A stretch of 14,906 bases of DNA from Micavibrio aeruginosavorus (GTDB lineage: Bacteria > Pseudomonadota > Alphaproteobacteria > Micavibrionales > Micavibrionaceae), in NCBI GenBank assembly GCA_003241475.1, contig QFQB01000045.1, positions 1 to 14,906 of the forward strand, read 5' to 3'. Below the pieces are notes generated by a model. That model did not search any database, had not been told where the DNA came from, and saw only the letters and a program-made list of their open reading frames with translations. Position numbers and translations under genes: made by a program. Below, in pieces: positions 7,121 through 13,580 of this stretch. The stretch's first letter is position 1. The number at the start of each line of letters is the position of its first letter.

Positions 7121-7744
7121 ATGGCCGCCGAAAAAACACCCGAACAGGAACCGTCGATCGAGGAAATCCTCGCTTCCATACGGCAGATCATCTCCGACGA
7201 TGATGACAAGGACGGCGAGTCATCGTTGCCGGAACCTGTGGTTGAGCCTGTTGCCGCCGCGCCCAAGCCCGAGACACCGCCGCCTGCGCCGCCGGAACCC
7301 GTATTTGAGCCGGCAGGATTTGACGTATTTGACTCGGTCTCAATCGAAAAAGAACCTGAAGACGATGTTCTTGAACTGACCGACCCCATTTTGGACGAAC
7401 CTGCGTTTGAAGAAGAGGCGATGCAAATCGACCTTCAGGAAACAGCCCCGCCGCCGCAACCAGCAGAGGTAGAGATGGAAAAACCCACCCGCAAAGCCGC
7501 CGCCGCGGACGATATCCTTACCGAAACGGCGCGCTCGGCCACAATTTCCAGCATGGCCAAACTGGCGGGCAATATGCCGATCACGAAGCATCGTGAATAC
7601 GGAAATATAACGCTCGAAGATCTGGTCCGTGAAATGCTCCATCCGATGCTTCGCGACTGGCTCTCAGAAAACCTTCCGCCGATGGTCGAGCGCGTCGTCC
7701 AAAAAGAGCTGGAAAAACTTGCCCGTCAGGCGCAGGACGTTTAG
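7121..7744 (+). CDS. popZ: polar organising protein PopZ (DUF2497)
   Basis: PopZ forms a phase-separated matrix at the cell pole that anchors the ParB-parS centromere and cell-cycle regulators. The 207-residue protein shows the three-part plan of the family. An N-terminal partner-binding helix, PSIEEILASIRQIISDD (11-27), is near-identical to the Caulobacter motif. A long Pro/Glu/Asp-rich disordered linker (about 28-125) includes LELTDPI (85-90 region), a short motif that Caulobacter PopZ also has. A C-terminal helical oligomerisation region follows (about 163-205) with LEDLVREMLHPMLRDWLSENLPPMVE. No clear Shine-Dalgarno sequence precedes the ATG at 7121, but the conserved motif begins a few residues in, which supports this start. 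It lies 27 bp before valS, as in other Alphaproteobacteria. PopZ is a strong marker of that class. Confidence 0.94.
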   Translation: MAAEKTPEQEPSIEEILASIRQIISDDDDKDGESSLPEPVVEPVAAAPKPETPPPAPPEPVFEPAGFDVFDSVSIEKEPEDDVLELTDPILDEPAFEEEAMQIDLQETAPPPQPAEVEMEKPTRKAAAADDILTETARSATISSMAKLAGNMPITKHREYGNITLEDLVREMLHPMLRDWLSENLPPMVERVVQKELEKLARQAQDV

Positions 7745-7746
7745 AT

Positions 7747-7769
7747 TACCCCCTCAATTTGAGAGGGTA
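7747..7769 (+). promoter_or_regulatory. hairpin containing the valS Shine-Dalgarno sequence
   Basis: Starting 3 bases past the popZ stop, TACCC and GGGTA, then CTCA and TGAG, pair to give 9 bp with one C-A mismatch and a 3-base loop. GAGAGG (7761-7766), 5 bases before the valS ATG, is the best Shine-Dalgarno sequence and lies wholly in the 3' arm. It could lower valS translation unless ribosomes finishing popZ open it. Confidence 0.5.
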
Positions 7770-7771
7770 CT

Positions 7772-10414
7772 ATGACGTTAGAAAAAACCTTTAATCCGGC
7801 CGAGATCGAGCCCCGCCATTACAAGGAGTGGGAAGCCTCCGGTGCGTTTGCCGCCCGTCCGGAAAGCAGCGCAAAACCGTTCACCATCATGATGCCGCCG
7901 CCCAACGTCACGGGCGTGCTCCATATGGGGCACGGCCTGACCATGACGCTGCAGGATATTCTTACCCGCTATCACCGCATGAAGGGCGAAGACGCGCTTT
8001 GGATGCCGGGGACCGATCATGCCGGTATCTCTACGCAGATGGTTGTCGAACGCCAGCTCGATGCGGAAAAACTCAACCGCCGCGACATGGGCCGCGCCAA
8101 ATTTCTGGAACGCGTCTGGGAATGGAAAGCCTATTCCGGCGGAACTATTACCTCCCAGCTTCGCCGCCTTGGCGCGACGCCTGACTGGGGGCGTGAGGCT
8201 TTTACCATGGATGCCAATCTGTCGCGCGCCGTCGTCAAAGTGTTCGTCCAGCTTTTTAAAGACGGCCTGCTGTACCGCGACAAGCGTCTGGTCAACTGGG
8301 ACCCGAAACTTCAGACCGCTGTTTCCGATATCGAAGTCGAGGCCCGCGAAGTCAAAGGCCACATGTGGCATATTCAATACGCCATCGAAGGTGATACCGC
8401 GCGTACCATCACGGTTGCCACGACGCGTCCTGAAACCATGCTCGGCGATACAGGTATCGCGGTTCATCCGGATGATGACCGCTATAAAGACCTGATCGGC
8501 AAATATGCCGTCTTGCCGATTGTTGGCCGCCTCATTCCCATTGTCGCCGATGAATACGCCGATCCAGAGCAGGGCTCGGGCGCCGTCAAGATTACGCCCG
8601 CGCACGATTTCAACGACTTCGAAGTAGGCAAGCGTAACAAGCTGGAGATGATCAACATCTTCGATAGTCACGCAAACCTGAACGACAATGTGCCTGAAGA
8701 ATATCGGGGCATGGAGCGTTTCGCCGCCCGCAAGAAAATCCTGAAAGAGCTTGAAGAGCTCGAAGTTTTGGTCAAGGTCGACAACATCACGCACACGGTT
8801 CCGCATGGCGATCGTTCCGGCGTTGTGATCGAGCCTTACCTGACCGATCAATGGTATGTCGATGCCAAGAAAATGTGCATTCCTGTCGCCAAGGCGATTG
8901 AAGACGGCAAAACGCAGATGATTCCACAGAACTGGGAAAAGATCACATTCGACTGGATTGAAAATCTGCAGCCGTGGTGCGTCTCTCGCCAATTGTGGTG
9001 GGGGCATCAGATTCCGGCATGGTTCGATGAAGATGGAAAATTCTACGTTGCTGAAACAGAAGAAGAAGCCGTTGCGCAATCCGGCGGCAAAACGTTGCGC
9101 CGCGACGAAGACGTTCTCGATACGTGGTTTTCCTCCGCGCTCTGGCCTTTCTCGACACTCGGCTGGCCGGAAAAAACGCCGGAGTTGGATAAATATTATC
9201 CGGGCGACGTTCTGGTAACGGGCTTTGACATCATCTTTTTCTGGGTTATCCGGATGATGATGATGGGCATTCATTTCATGGGCGATGTGCCGTTTAAAAA
9301 AGTCTATCTGCACGCTCTCGTTCTGGATGCAAAAGGACAGAAAATGTCCAAATCCAAAGGCAACGTGATTGACCCGCTGACACTGATCGACAAATTCGGT
9401 GCTGATGCGCTTCGCTTTACCATGTCGGCTTCCGCCGCGCAGGGGCGCGACATCCGTATGTCCGAAGACCGCGTGGAAGGCTACCGCAACTTTGCGACAA
9501 AGCTCTGGAACGCAGCACGCTTTTGCGAAATGAACGATGCGCTGCCCAAAGGCCAGTTCGATCCGGCCTCCGCCAAGAACATCGTCAATCAATGGATCGT
9601 TGGTGAAGTTGCCAACGTGGCTAAGGCCATCGAAGGAGCGCTTGATTCCTACAAATTCAACGAAGCCTCAAGCGCTATCTACCAATTCACATGGGGCACG
9701 TTCTGCGACTGGTATCTGGAATTCACCAAGCCGTTTCTGGCCGAAGGCTCTGATGAATTGAAAGCCGAAATCCGCGGAACGACAGGCTGGGTGCTGGAAC
9801 AGATCCTGCGCCTGCTCAACCCGTTCATGCCATACATCACAGAAGAGCTGTATGCGAATATCCTGAAACGCGACAAAGGCGACAATCTTCTAACAAGCCA
9901 GTGGCCCGTCTATTCTGCAGACGCCGTCAAAAAGGACGCAGCGGATGAAATCACCTGGGTGCAGAAAATGATCTCCTCCATCCGTTCCGTGCGTTCTGAC
10001 ATGAATGTTCCTGCAGGTGCCCGTATTGCGCTGGTGGTGCAGGATGCGTCCGCGCAAACCAAGCAGCGCCTTCAAACATACGAGCCTATCTTGAAACAGA
10101 TGGCCCGCCTGTCTTCGATTGATCTGCTGAACGGTGCCGCACCCGCCCGCGCGATTAAGGCTGTCGTCGATGAGGCCACGCTTATCCTGCCCATCGCCGA
10201 TCTTATTGATCTCGATAAGGAACGCGAGCGTCTGCAAAAGCAAATCGCAAAATTAGAAGACGATATCCGCAAAACGGATGAAAAGCTGTCGAACCAGCAA
10301 TTCGTGGATCGCGCGCCGCCGGAAATTCTGGAAGAATTCCGCACCCGCAAAATCGAGGCACTGGAAGTGATTAAGAAGCTCTCGACGGCGCTTGACCAGC
10401 TTCAAGCGGCGTAA
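7772..10414 (+). CDS. valS: valyl-tRNA synthetase
   Basis: Class Ia aminoacyl-tRNA synthetase that charges tRNA-Val in the cytoplasm and edits mischarged Thr-tRNA. The 880-residue protein is full length. The N-terminal PPPNVTGVLHMGHG contains the HIGH-type motif HMGH (51-54). The CP1 editing domain includes TTRPETMLGDT and ITPAHDFNDFEVG. The catalytic-site KMSKS lies at 524-528. An anticodon-binding domain follows, and the C terminus ends in a tRNA-binding coiled coil rich in Lys/Glu/Arg (from DKERERLQKQIAKLE), characteristic of ValRS. The start is fixed by GAGAGG 5 bases upstream. It follows popZ by 27 bp and is closed by a strong terminator. No anomaly was seen. Confidence 0.97.
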   Translation: MTLEKTFNPAEIEPRHYKEWEASGAFAARPESSAKPFTIMMPPPNVTGVLHMGHGLTMTLQDILTRYHRMKGEDALWMPGTDHAGISTQMVVERQLDAEKLNRRDMGRAKFLERVWEWKAYSGGTITSQLRRLGATPDWGREAFTMDANLSRAVVKVFVQLFKDGLLYRDKRLVNWDPKLQTAVSDIEVEAREVKGHMWHIQYAIEGDTARTITVATTRPETMLGDTGIAVHPDDDRYKDLIGKYAVLPIVGRLIPIVADEYADPEQGSGAVKITPAHDFNDFEVGKRNKLEMINIFDSHANLNDNVPEEYRGMERFAARKKILKELEELEVLVKVDNITHTVPHGDRSGVVIEPYLTDQWYVDAKKMCIPVAKAIEDGKTQMIPQNWEKITFDWIENLQPWCVSRQLWWGHQIPAWFDEDGKFYVAETEEEAVAQSGGKTLRRDEDVLDTWFSSALWPFSTLGWPEKTPELDKYYPGDVLVTGFDIIFFWVIRMMMMGIHFMGDVPFKKVYLHALVLDAKGQKMSKSKGNVIDPLTLIDKFGADALRFTMSASAAQGRDIRMSEDRVEGYRNFATKLWNAARFCEMNDALPKGQFDPASAKNIVNQWIVGEVANVAKAIEGALDSYKFNEASSAIYQFTWGTFCDWYLEFTKPFLAEGSDELKAEIRGTTGWVLEQILRLLNPFMPYITEELYANILKRDKGDNLLTSQWPVYSADAVKKDAADEITWVQKMISSIRSVRSDMNVPAGARIALVVQDASAQTKQRLQTYEPILKQMARLSSIDLLNGAAPARAIKAVVDEATLILPIADLIDLDKERERLQKQIAKLEDDIRKTDEKLSNQQFVDRAPPEILEEFRTRKIEALEVIKKLSTALDQLQAA

Positions 10415-10431
10415 CCCCCGCAAAAGAGCCC

Positions 10432-10468
10432 AAACAAAAAGGCCGCTCCAAACGGGCGGCCTTTCCTT
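10432..10468. terminator. bidirectional rho-independent terminator between valS and rpmE
   Basis: GGCCGC (10441-10446) pairs with GCGGCC (10456-10461); CC/GG inside and AAA/TTT outside extend the stem. On the + strand it is followed by TTTCCTTTG; on the minus strand by TTTTTGTTT. It would end both convergent genes. Confidence 0.85.
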
Positions 10469-10492
10469 TGTTCTCTGACAAACTTTTGAAGC

Positions 10493-10744
10493 TTATTTCT
10501 TGCCTTCGTCTTCACGACCGGCGTTGCCGGACAAGAAGGAACCATATTTGCTCTCGAATTTCTTAAGCTGCTGCTTCTCGATAACTTTTTGCGTACCGCC
10601 CTGCCAAGCTGGGTGGGAGAGGGGGTCAACGTCGAGGCGCATTTTTTCGCCGGCCTTGCCCATGCAGGAACGGGTAACGAATTCCGTACCATCCGTCTGG
10701 ATGATCGTGATTTCGTGGTAATCGGGATGAGTATCGGCTTTCAT
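10493..10744 (-). CDS. rpmE: 50S ribosomal protein L31 (zinc-free type)
   Basis: Component of the large ribosomal subunit at the inter-subunit bridge. The 83-residue protein has the family start KADTHPDYHEITIIQTDGTE (2-21), then SHPAWQGG (43-50) and a basic tail KKFESKYGSF. The zinc-binding L31 form has a CxxC pair and further Cys; here only one Cys (C27, in TRSCMGKAG) is present, so this is the zinc-independent (C-) form common in Alphaproteobacteria. An AAAGGA Shine-Dalgarno sequence lies 8 bases before the ATG. It is divergent from the first RlpA-like gene and convergent with valS. Confidence 0.93.
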   Translation of the reverse strand: MKADTHPDYHEITIIQTDGTEFVTRSCMGKAGEKMRLDVDPLSHPAWQGGTQKVIEKQQLKKFESKYGSFLSGNAGREDEGKK

Positions 10745-10809
10745 TTTGGTCGTCCTTTGTATAAATTCCGGACCTGTTTCTATGGGATTTGAAAGGAAAT
10801 TGCAAGCAA

Positions 10810-11259
10810 ATGTCGAACAAGAATGACAACTTTGGGTCTTTCCACCCTTTGGCGCGAATTTTGCTGTTATTTCCGATGGTTATTGCTCTGTGGGGATGCG
10901 CGACACAGCCGCCGCCCAAATTACCGCCGCCTTTGCCCAAGGAAGAAGTGGGAAAATGCGAGTTTTATCAAGAGGGTCTGGCCTCCTGGTACGGGAACGA
11001 ACTTTTGGGCAACCGCACAGCCAACGGCGAGATGTTTGTGCCCGATGGCATTACCGCAGCCCACAGAAAATTGCCTTTTAACACGCTCGTGCGGGTCTAT
11101 CTGGAGAACGGCAAAGGCAACCCCTATGGCGTCCTGGCCCGTATCAATGACCGTGGTCCCTTCGTTCATGGCCGCATCATTGACCTGAGCTGGGGAACGG
11201 CCAAGAAACTGGGCATGATGGACACACAAAGGGTGCGGGTCTACGTCTGCGAACAATAA
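10810..11259 (+). CDS. RlpA-like lipoprotein (double-psi beta-barrel)
   Basis: Small envelope protein of the RlpA family, whose characterised members are outer-membrane lipoproteins; the Pseudomonas protein is a lytic transglycosylase acting on stem-less septal glycan. From the ATG at 10810 it has 149 residues. A signal segment ends in the lipobox-like ALWGC (C30 lipidated; the Trp is unusual). A Pro-rich linker PPPKLPPPLPK follows (35-44). The barrel shows GLASWYG (56-62), TANGE, ITAAH (H85) and RINDRGPF (D114), so the His and Asp linked to catalysis are present, then RIIDLS. There is no C-terminal SPOR domain. C50 and C147 flank the barrel and may form a disulfide. A TTG start at 10789 is possible, but the ATG fits the signal peptide better. 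A GAAAGGA lies 12 bases upstream. It is followed by a second RlpA-like gene. Confidence 0.88.
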   Translation: MSNKNDNFGSFHPLARILLLFPMVIALWGCATQPPPKLPPPLPKEEVGKCEFYQEGLASWYGNELLGNRTANGEMFVPDGITAAHRKLPFNTLVRVYLENGKGNPYGVLARINDRGPFVHGRIIDLSWGTAKKLGMMDTQRVRVYVCEQ

Positions 11260-11323
11260 AGTTCCCGTGAAAAACAAAAATTCCCTGCTTTGATTCATTT
11301 CCCAAAGGCGATAGCCTCTAAGC

Positions 11324-11701
11324 ATGTCCAGATTTTTGACGTGTATCGCCGCCCTTGGCGCCTTGATTCCACATATGGCTTATGCGTCCACTGGCAATTG
11401 CCGTGAAGAGGTGCAACGTGGCGTCGCCAGCTGGTATGGCCCTGGTTTTGAGGGTGCAAAAACTATGAGCGAGGAATCCTTCAATCCTATGATGATGTCG
11501 GCGGCCCACCCGACACTGCCTTTTGGCACGGTCCTCAAGGTTGTAAATATGCGCAACCACCGTTCTGTTACAGTGAAAGTCAACGACCGCGGAGCCTTTG
11601 GTAAAAAACGTGTGATCGATCTAAGCGAAGGCGCAGCCCACGAAATCGGGATGATTGATTCTGGCACAGCGCCTGTAGCTATCTTCAAGTGCCACCCTTA
11701 A
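11324..11701 (+). CDS. second small RlpA-like protein (secreted)
   Basis: A 125-residue RlpA-type protein, essentially a signal peptide plus one double-psi beta-barrel. The signal peptide (1-21) ends at MAYA-ST with no lipobox, so it should be free in the periplasm, unlike its neighbour. The barrel shows GVASWYGPGF (33-42), MMSAAH (H62) and VKVNDRGAF (D88), with RVIDLS following. The His/Asp pair seen in RlpA is kept. The usual TANGE segment is replaced by MSEESFNP. C26 and C123 bracket the barrel as in the upstream gene. It starts 64 bp after that gene on the same strand, probably co-transcribed, and likely arose by tandem duplication followed by divergence. It converges with the EndoU gene, with only 3 bp between the stop codons. 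Confidence 0.86.
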   Translation: MSRFLTCIAALGALIPHMAYASTGNCREEVQRGVASWYGPGFEGAKTMSEESFNPMMMSAAHPTLPFGTVLKVVNMRNHRSVTVKVNDRGAFGKKRVIDLSEGAAHEIGMIDSGTAPVAIFKCHP

Positions 11702-11720
11702 TTCTTACGCGTTAAAATTA
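11699..11720. other. imperfect palindrome across the convergent stop codons
   Basis: TAATT (11699-11703) and AATTA (11716-11720) bracket an inner ACGCGT (11707-11712), with mismatches between. It covers both stop codons of the RlpA-like and EndoU genes. The stem is A/T-rich and weak, and I see no proper T run, so a terminator role is doubtful. Confidence 0.2.
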
Positions 11721-12151
11721 TCATTGGCGGCGTTGCACGGATTTCGCTTTGTGTTGACGGGATAGGCTGTGACGACATCATCCCGTTTTCGGTTCAAGAC
11801 AACGCGGATGCGAACGCCTTCAACCGTTTCTTCGGCTGTGTAATAGCCGTTCTTTTGCTTTCGCCATTTCAGATTATCGTTGGCGGCTATCTTCTCAACA
11901 GTCTTGATAATCTCTTTATTATTCCACTCTTTGGGGAATTCGGATTTGCAGGGTTTTCCGGTGCCAAATTTATGTCCGCCGCCTGTTTCATCGCCGTGCA
12001 GAATATGTTCGATTCCGTTATCTGAAATCGTAATAGCGTTAGCAGAGCTATTTTTGTCTTCTTGAAAAATATCCCAGTCGGGAAGATGCAGGCCGCCTGT
12101 CAAAAACAGGATCAGGACGATGGCCAGCAAGCCTTTGCGGGTTTTAAACAT
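11705..12151 (-). CDS. EndoU-family nuclease with N-terminal membrane/signal segment
   Basis: A 148-residue protein with a bacterial EndoU domain, a metal-independent or Mn-stimulated RNase fold best known as the toxic tip of CdiA and other polymorphic toxins. The match runs from EHILHGD (48-54) through GGGHKFGTGKP (57-67), EFPKEW (71-76) and GVRIRVV (112-118) to VVTAYP (126-131). The two His (H49 or H52, and H60) and the TAYP Thr/Tyr match the catalytic positions of the family. Residues 1-20 hold a short basic start and one hydrophobic segment (8-18), so the domain should face the periplasm or be exported. C68 and C139 may form a disulfide, as expected outside the cytoplasm. It starts 9 bp after nfeD, so it is the third gene of the qmcA-nfeD operon. 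No immunity-like gene adjoins it. The physiological role is unknown. Confidence 0.75.
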   Translation of the reverse strand: MFKTRKGLLAIVLILFLTGGLHLPDWDIFQEDKNSSANAITISDNGIEHILHGDETGGGHKFGTGKPCKSEFPKEWNNKEIIKTVEKIAANDNLKWRKQKNGYYTAEETVEGVRIRVVLNRKRDDVVTAYPVNTKRNPCNAANDNFNA

Positions 12152-12160
12152 GCTATCCGT

Positions 12161-12613
12161 TTAAGAAATATATTCTTCAACGCGCAGTGACGTTCCTTCG
12201 ACGGCCAGAACCTTCACTTTTGTGCCTGCGGGTAGATCGTGATGACAGGTAACCTTCCAGCGCGTGTCGTCTACATGCAGCTCGCCGGTGCCGTTGACGA
12301 TGTCTTTCATCAATGTATAGTGCCGTCCGACATATTGTGCCCCGCGCTTATTCATCGTTGCCTCGGCGACAGGGGCAGGATTCTTGCGGCGGTACAACTG
12401 CCAGCCAAAAGCCCCAACAACAGCCAAAACGGCCCAGATGACGATCTGCGGTTGCCACATCAGCGCGGGAACGAAGAAGGCGAGAGCCCCGACGAAAAGG
12501 GCGGCAATGCCGAACCAGAGGAATACCGCCCCGAACACGAGAATTTCTAGGCCGAGCAAAATCAAACCTAAGATCAGCCAGTGCCAGTACTCAAGCGTTT
12601 CTATAAATCCCAT
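12161..12613 (-). CDS. NfeD-like membrane protein (YbbJ type)
   Basis: A 150-residue short-form NfeD protein, the usual operon partner of SPFH/stomatin proteins. Three close hydrophobic segments (about 11-31, 33-51, 56-74) are followed by QLYRRK and a soluble C-terminal OB-fold-like domain (about 88-150). That domain includes GRHYTLMKDIVNGTGELHVDD and GTKVKVLAVEGTSLRVE, typical of NfeD C-terminal domains. The ClpP-like protease domain of long NfeD forms is absent. It starts 3 bp after the qmcA stop codon, and the EndoU gene begins 9 bp after it, so translation is probably coupled along the operon. Confidence 0.9.
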   Translation of the reverse strand: MGFIETLEYWHWLILGLILLGLEILVFGAVFLWFGIAALFVGALAFFVPALMWQPQIVIWAVLAVVGAFGWQLYRRKNPAPVAEATMNKRGAQYVGRHYTLMKDIVNGTGELHVDDTRWKVTCHHDLPAGTKVKVLAVEGTSLRVEEYIS

Positions 12614-12616
12614 GGC

Positions 12617-13531
12617 CTATGCCTTTTTCTTAGTGATGTCGCCGACAAGATCCGTAATGCCCGCGATGGACCCCATCACGCCGGTCGTCTCGATCGGCAT
12701 AAAAATCGTTTTCTGGTTAGGGGACCGCGCGAATTCCTTGAGCGATTCAATGTATTTTTGCGCCACGAAGTAATTCACGGCCTGCACGTTGCCGTGGCTG
12801 ATGGCGTCCGACACCATCTGCGTTGCACGCGCTTCGGCTTCGGCGGCGCGTTCGCGGGCTTCGGCATCGCGGAACGCGGCTTCTTTGCGGCCTTCGGATT
12901 CCAGAACGGCGGCCTGCTTTTCCCCTTCGGCGCGAAGGATCGCGGCTTCGCGCGCACCTTGCGCTTCAAGCACTGTCGCACGCTTGTCGCGCTCCGCCTT
13001 CATCTGGCGGGCCATGGAATCGACCAGATCGCGCGGCGGAGCGATGTCCTTGATCTCGATGCGCGTAACCTTGATCCCCCATGGCGCAGTGGCATCATCA
13101 ACGATAGCCAGCAGGCGGGAATTGATATGGTCGCGTTCCGAAAGCAACTCGTCGAGCGTCATGGAGCCCATGACCGTTCTCAAATTCGTCATCGTCAAAT
13201 TCAGGATCGCGTTTTCAAGACCGCGCACTTCATAGGCCGCTTTGGCGGCATCGAGAATTTGATAAAAAACAACGCCGTCCACTTTGACGAGCGCGTTGTC
13301 CTTTGTGATGACTTCTTGGGAAGGCACATCCAGAACCGTTTCCATCATGGAAACCTTGGAACCGATGCTGTCGATGACAGGTACGATGAAATTCAAACCG
13401 GGATTCAAGGTCTTTGTATAACGGCCAAAACGCTCGACTGTATATTCCATCCCTTGTGGAACGGCTTTGACGCCCTTGACGATAATAACAACAGCCAGAA
13501 TGGCGATAACGATAGGGACTATTGGTTCCAT
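12617..13531 (-). CDS. qmcA: SPFH/Band-7 (stomatin-like) protein QmcA
   Basis: Membrane-anchored SPFH protein that oligomerises into large cages or rafts and associates with NfeD proteins and membrane proteases. The 304-residue protein has one N-terminal hydrophobic helix (about 4-20) and then VPQGMEYTVERFGRYTKTL, strongly similar to E. coli QmcA (YbbK). It continues with the SPFH core (DVPSQEVITKDNALVKVDG; NLTMTNLRTVMGSMTLDELLS; APWGIKVTRIEIKDI). A long charged Ala/Glu/Arg coiled coil follows (about 180-245), then the conserved QAVNYFVAQKYIESL, and the MGSIAGITDLV tail. It is full length, with the start fixed by similarity. Its GGGAG Shine-Dalgarno sequence lies in the terminator hairpin upstream. 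It leads the qmcA-nfeD-EndoU operon. Confidence 0.93.
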   Translation of the reverse strand: MEPIVPIVIAILAVVIIVKGVKAVPQGMEYTVERFGRYTKTLNPGLNFIVPVIDSIGSKVSMMETVLDVPSQEVITKDNALVKVDGVVFYQILDAAKAAYEVRGLENAILNLTMTNLRTVMGSMTLDELLSERDHINSRLLAIVDDATAPWGIKVTRIEIKDIAPPRDLVDSMARQMKAERDKRATVLEAQGAREAAILRAEGEKQAAVLESEGRKEAAFRDAEARERAAEAEARATQMVSDAISHGNVQAVNYFVAQKYIESLKEFARSPNQKTIFMPIETTGVMGSIAGITDLVGDITKKKA

Positions 13532-13565
13532 AAAAAATCTCCCGGACCTGTTAAGACCGGGAGAT
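13532..13565 (-). terminator. terminator after fba, overlapping the qmcA ribosome-binding site
   Basis: On the minus strand ATCTCCCGG (13557-13565) pairs with CCGGGAGAT (13537-13545), a perfect 9-bp stem with an 11-base loop, followed by a run of T (13532-13537) that ends at the qmcA ATG (13531). It is a strong rho-independent terminator for fba. The GGGAG of its 3' arm is also the only Shine-Dalgarno sequence for qmcA. Confidence 0.8.
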
Positions 13566-13568
13566 CAT

Positions 13569-13574
13569 ATTATA
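13569..13574 (-). promoter_or_regulatory. candidate -10 box for qmcA
   Basis: A perfect TATAAT on the minus strand lies between the fba stop codon and the terminator hairpin. No recognisable -35 box is found 16-18 bp upstream. If used, transcription would begin within or next to the 5' arm of the hairpin, which might weaken the terminator in that RNA and leave the qmcA Shine-Dalgarno sequence more open. Confidence 0.3.
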
Positions 13575-13580
13575 GAAAGA

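Noticed and set aside
7778..9592. A 604-codon open frame on the minus strand opposite valS
   Set aside because: It is the shadow of the valS coding frame in G/C-rich DNA. Its translation has no recognisable domain, and valS itself is certain.
10745..10809. Divergent promoters between rpmE and the first RlpA-like gene
   Set aside because: A TATACA on the minus strand and a TTGTAT on the plus strand exist, but neither has a matching partner box at the right distance. I could not support a call.
11705..12151. EndoU gene as a CDI or polymorphic-toxin orphan module
   Set aside because: There is no VENN or pretoxin linker, no cdiB/cdiA remnant, no repeat and no immunity-like reading frame nearby. 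Tight spacing to nfeD favours a stable operon gene instead.
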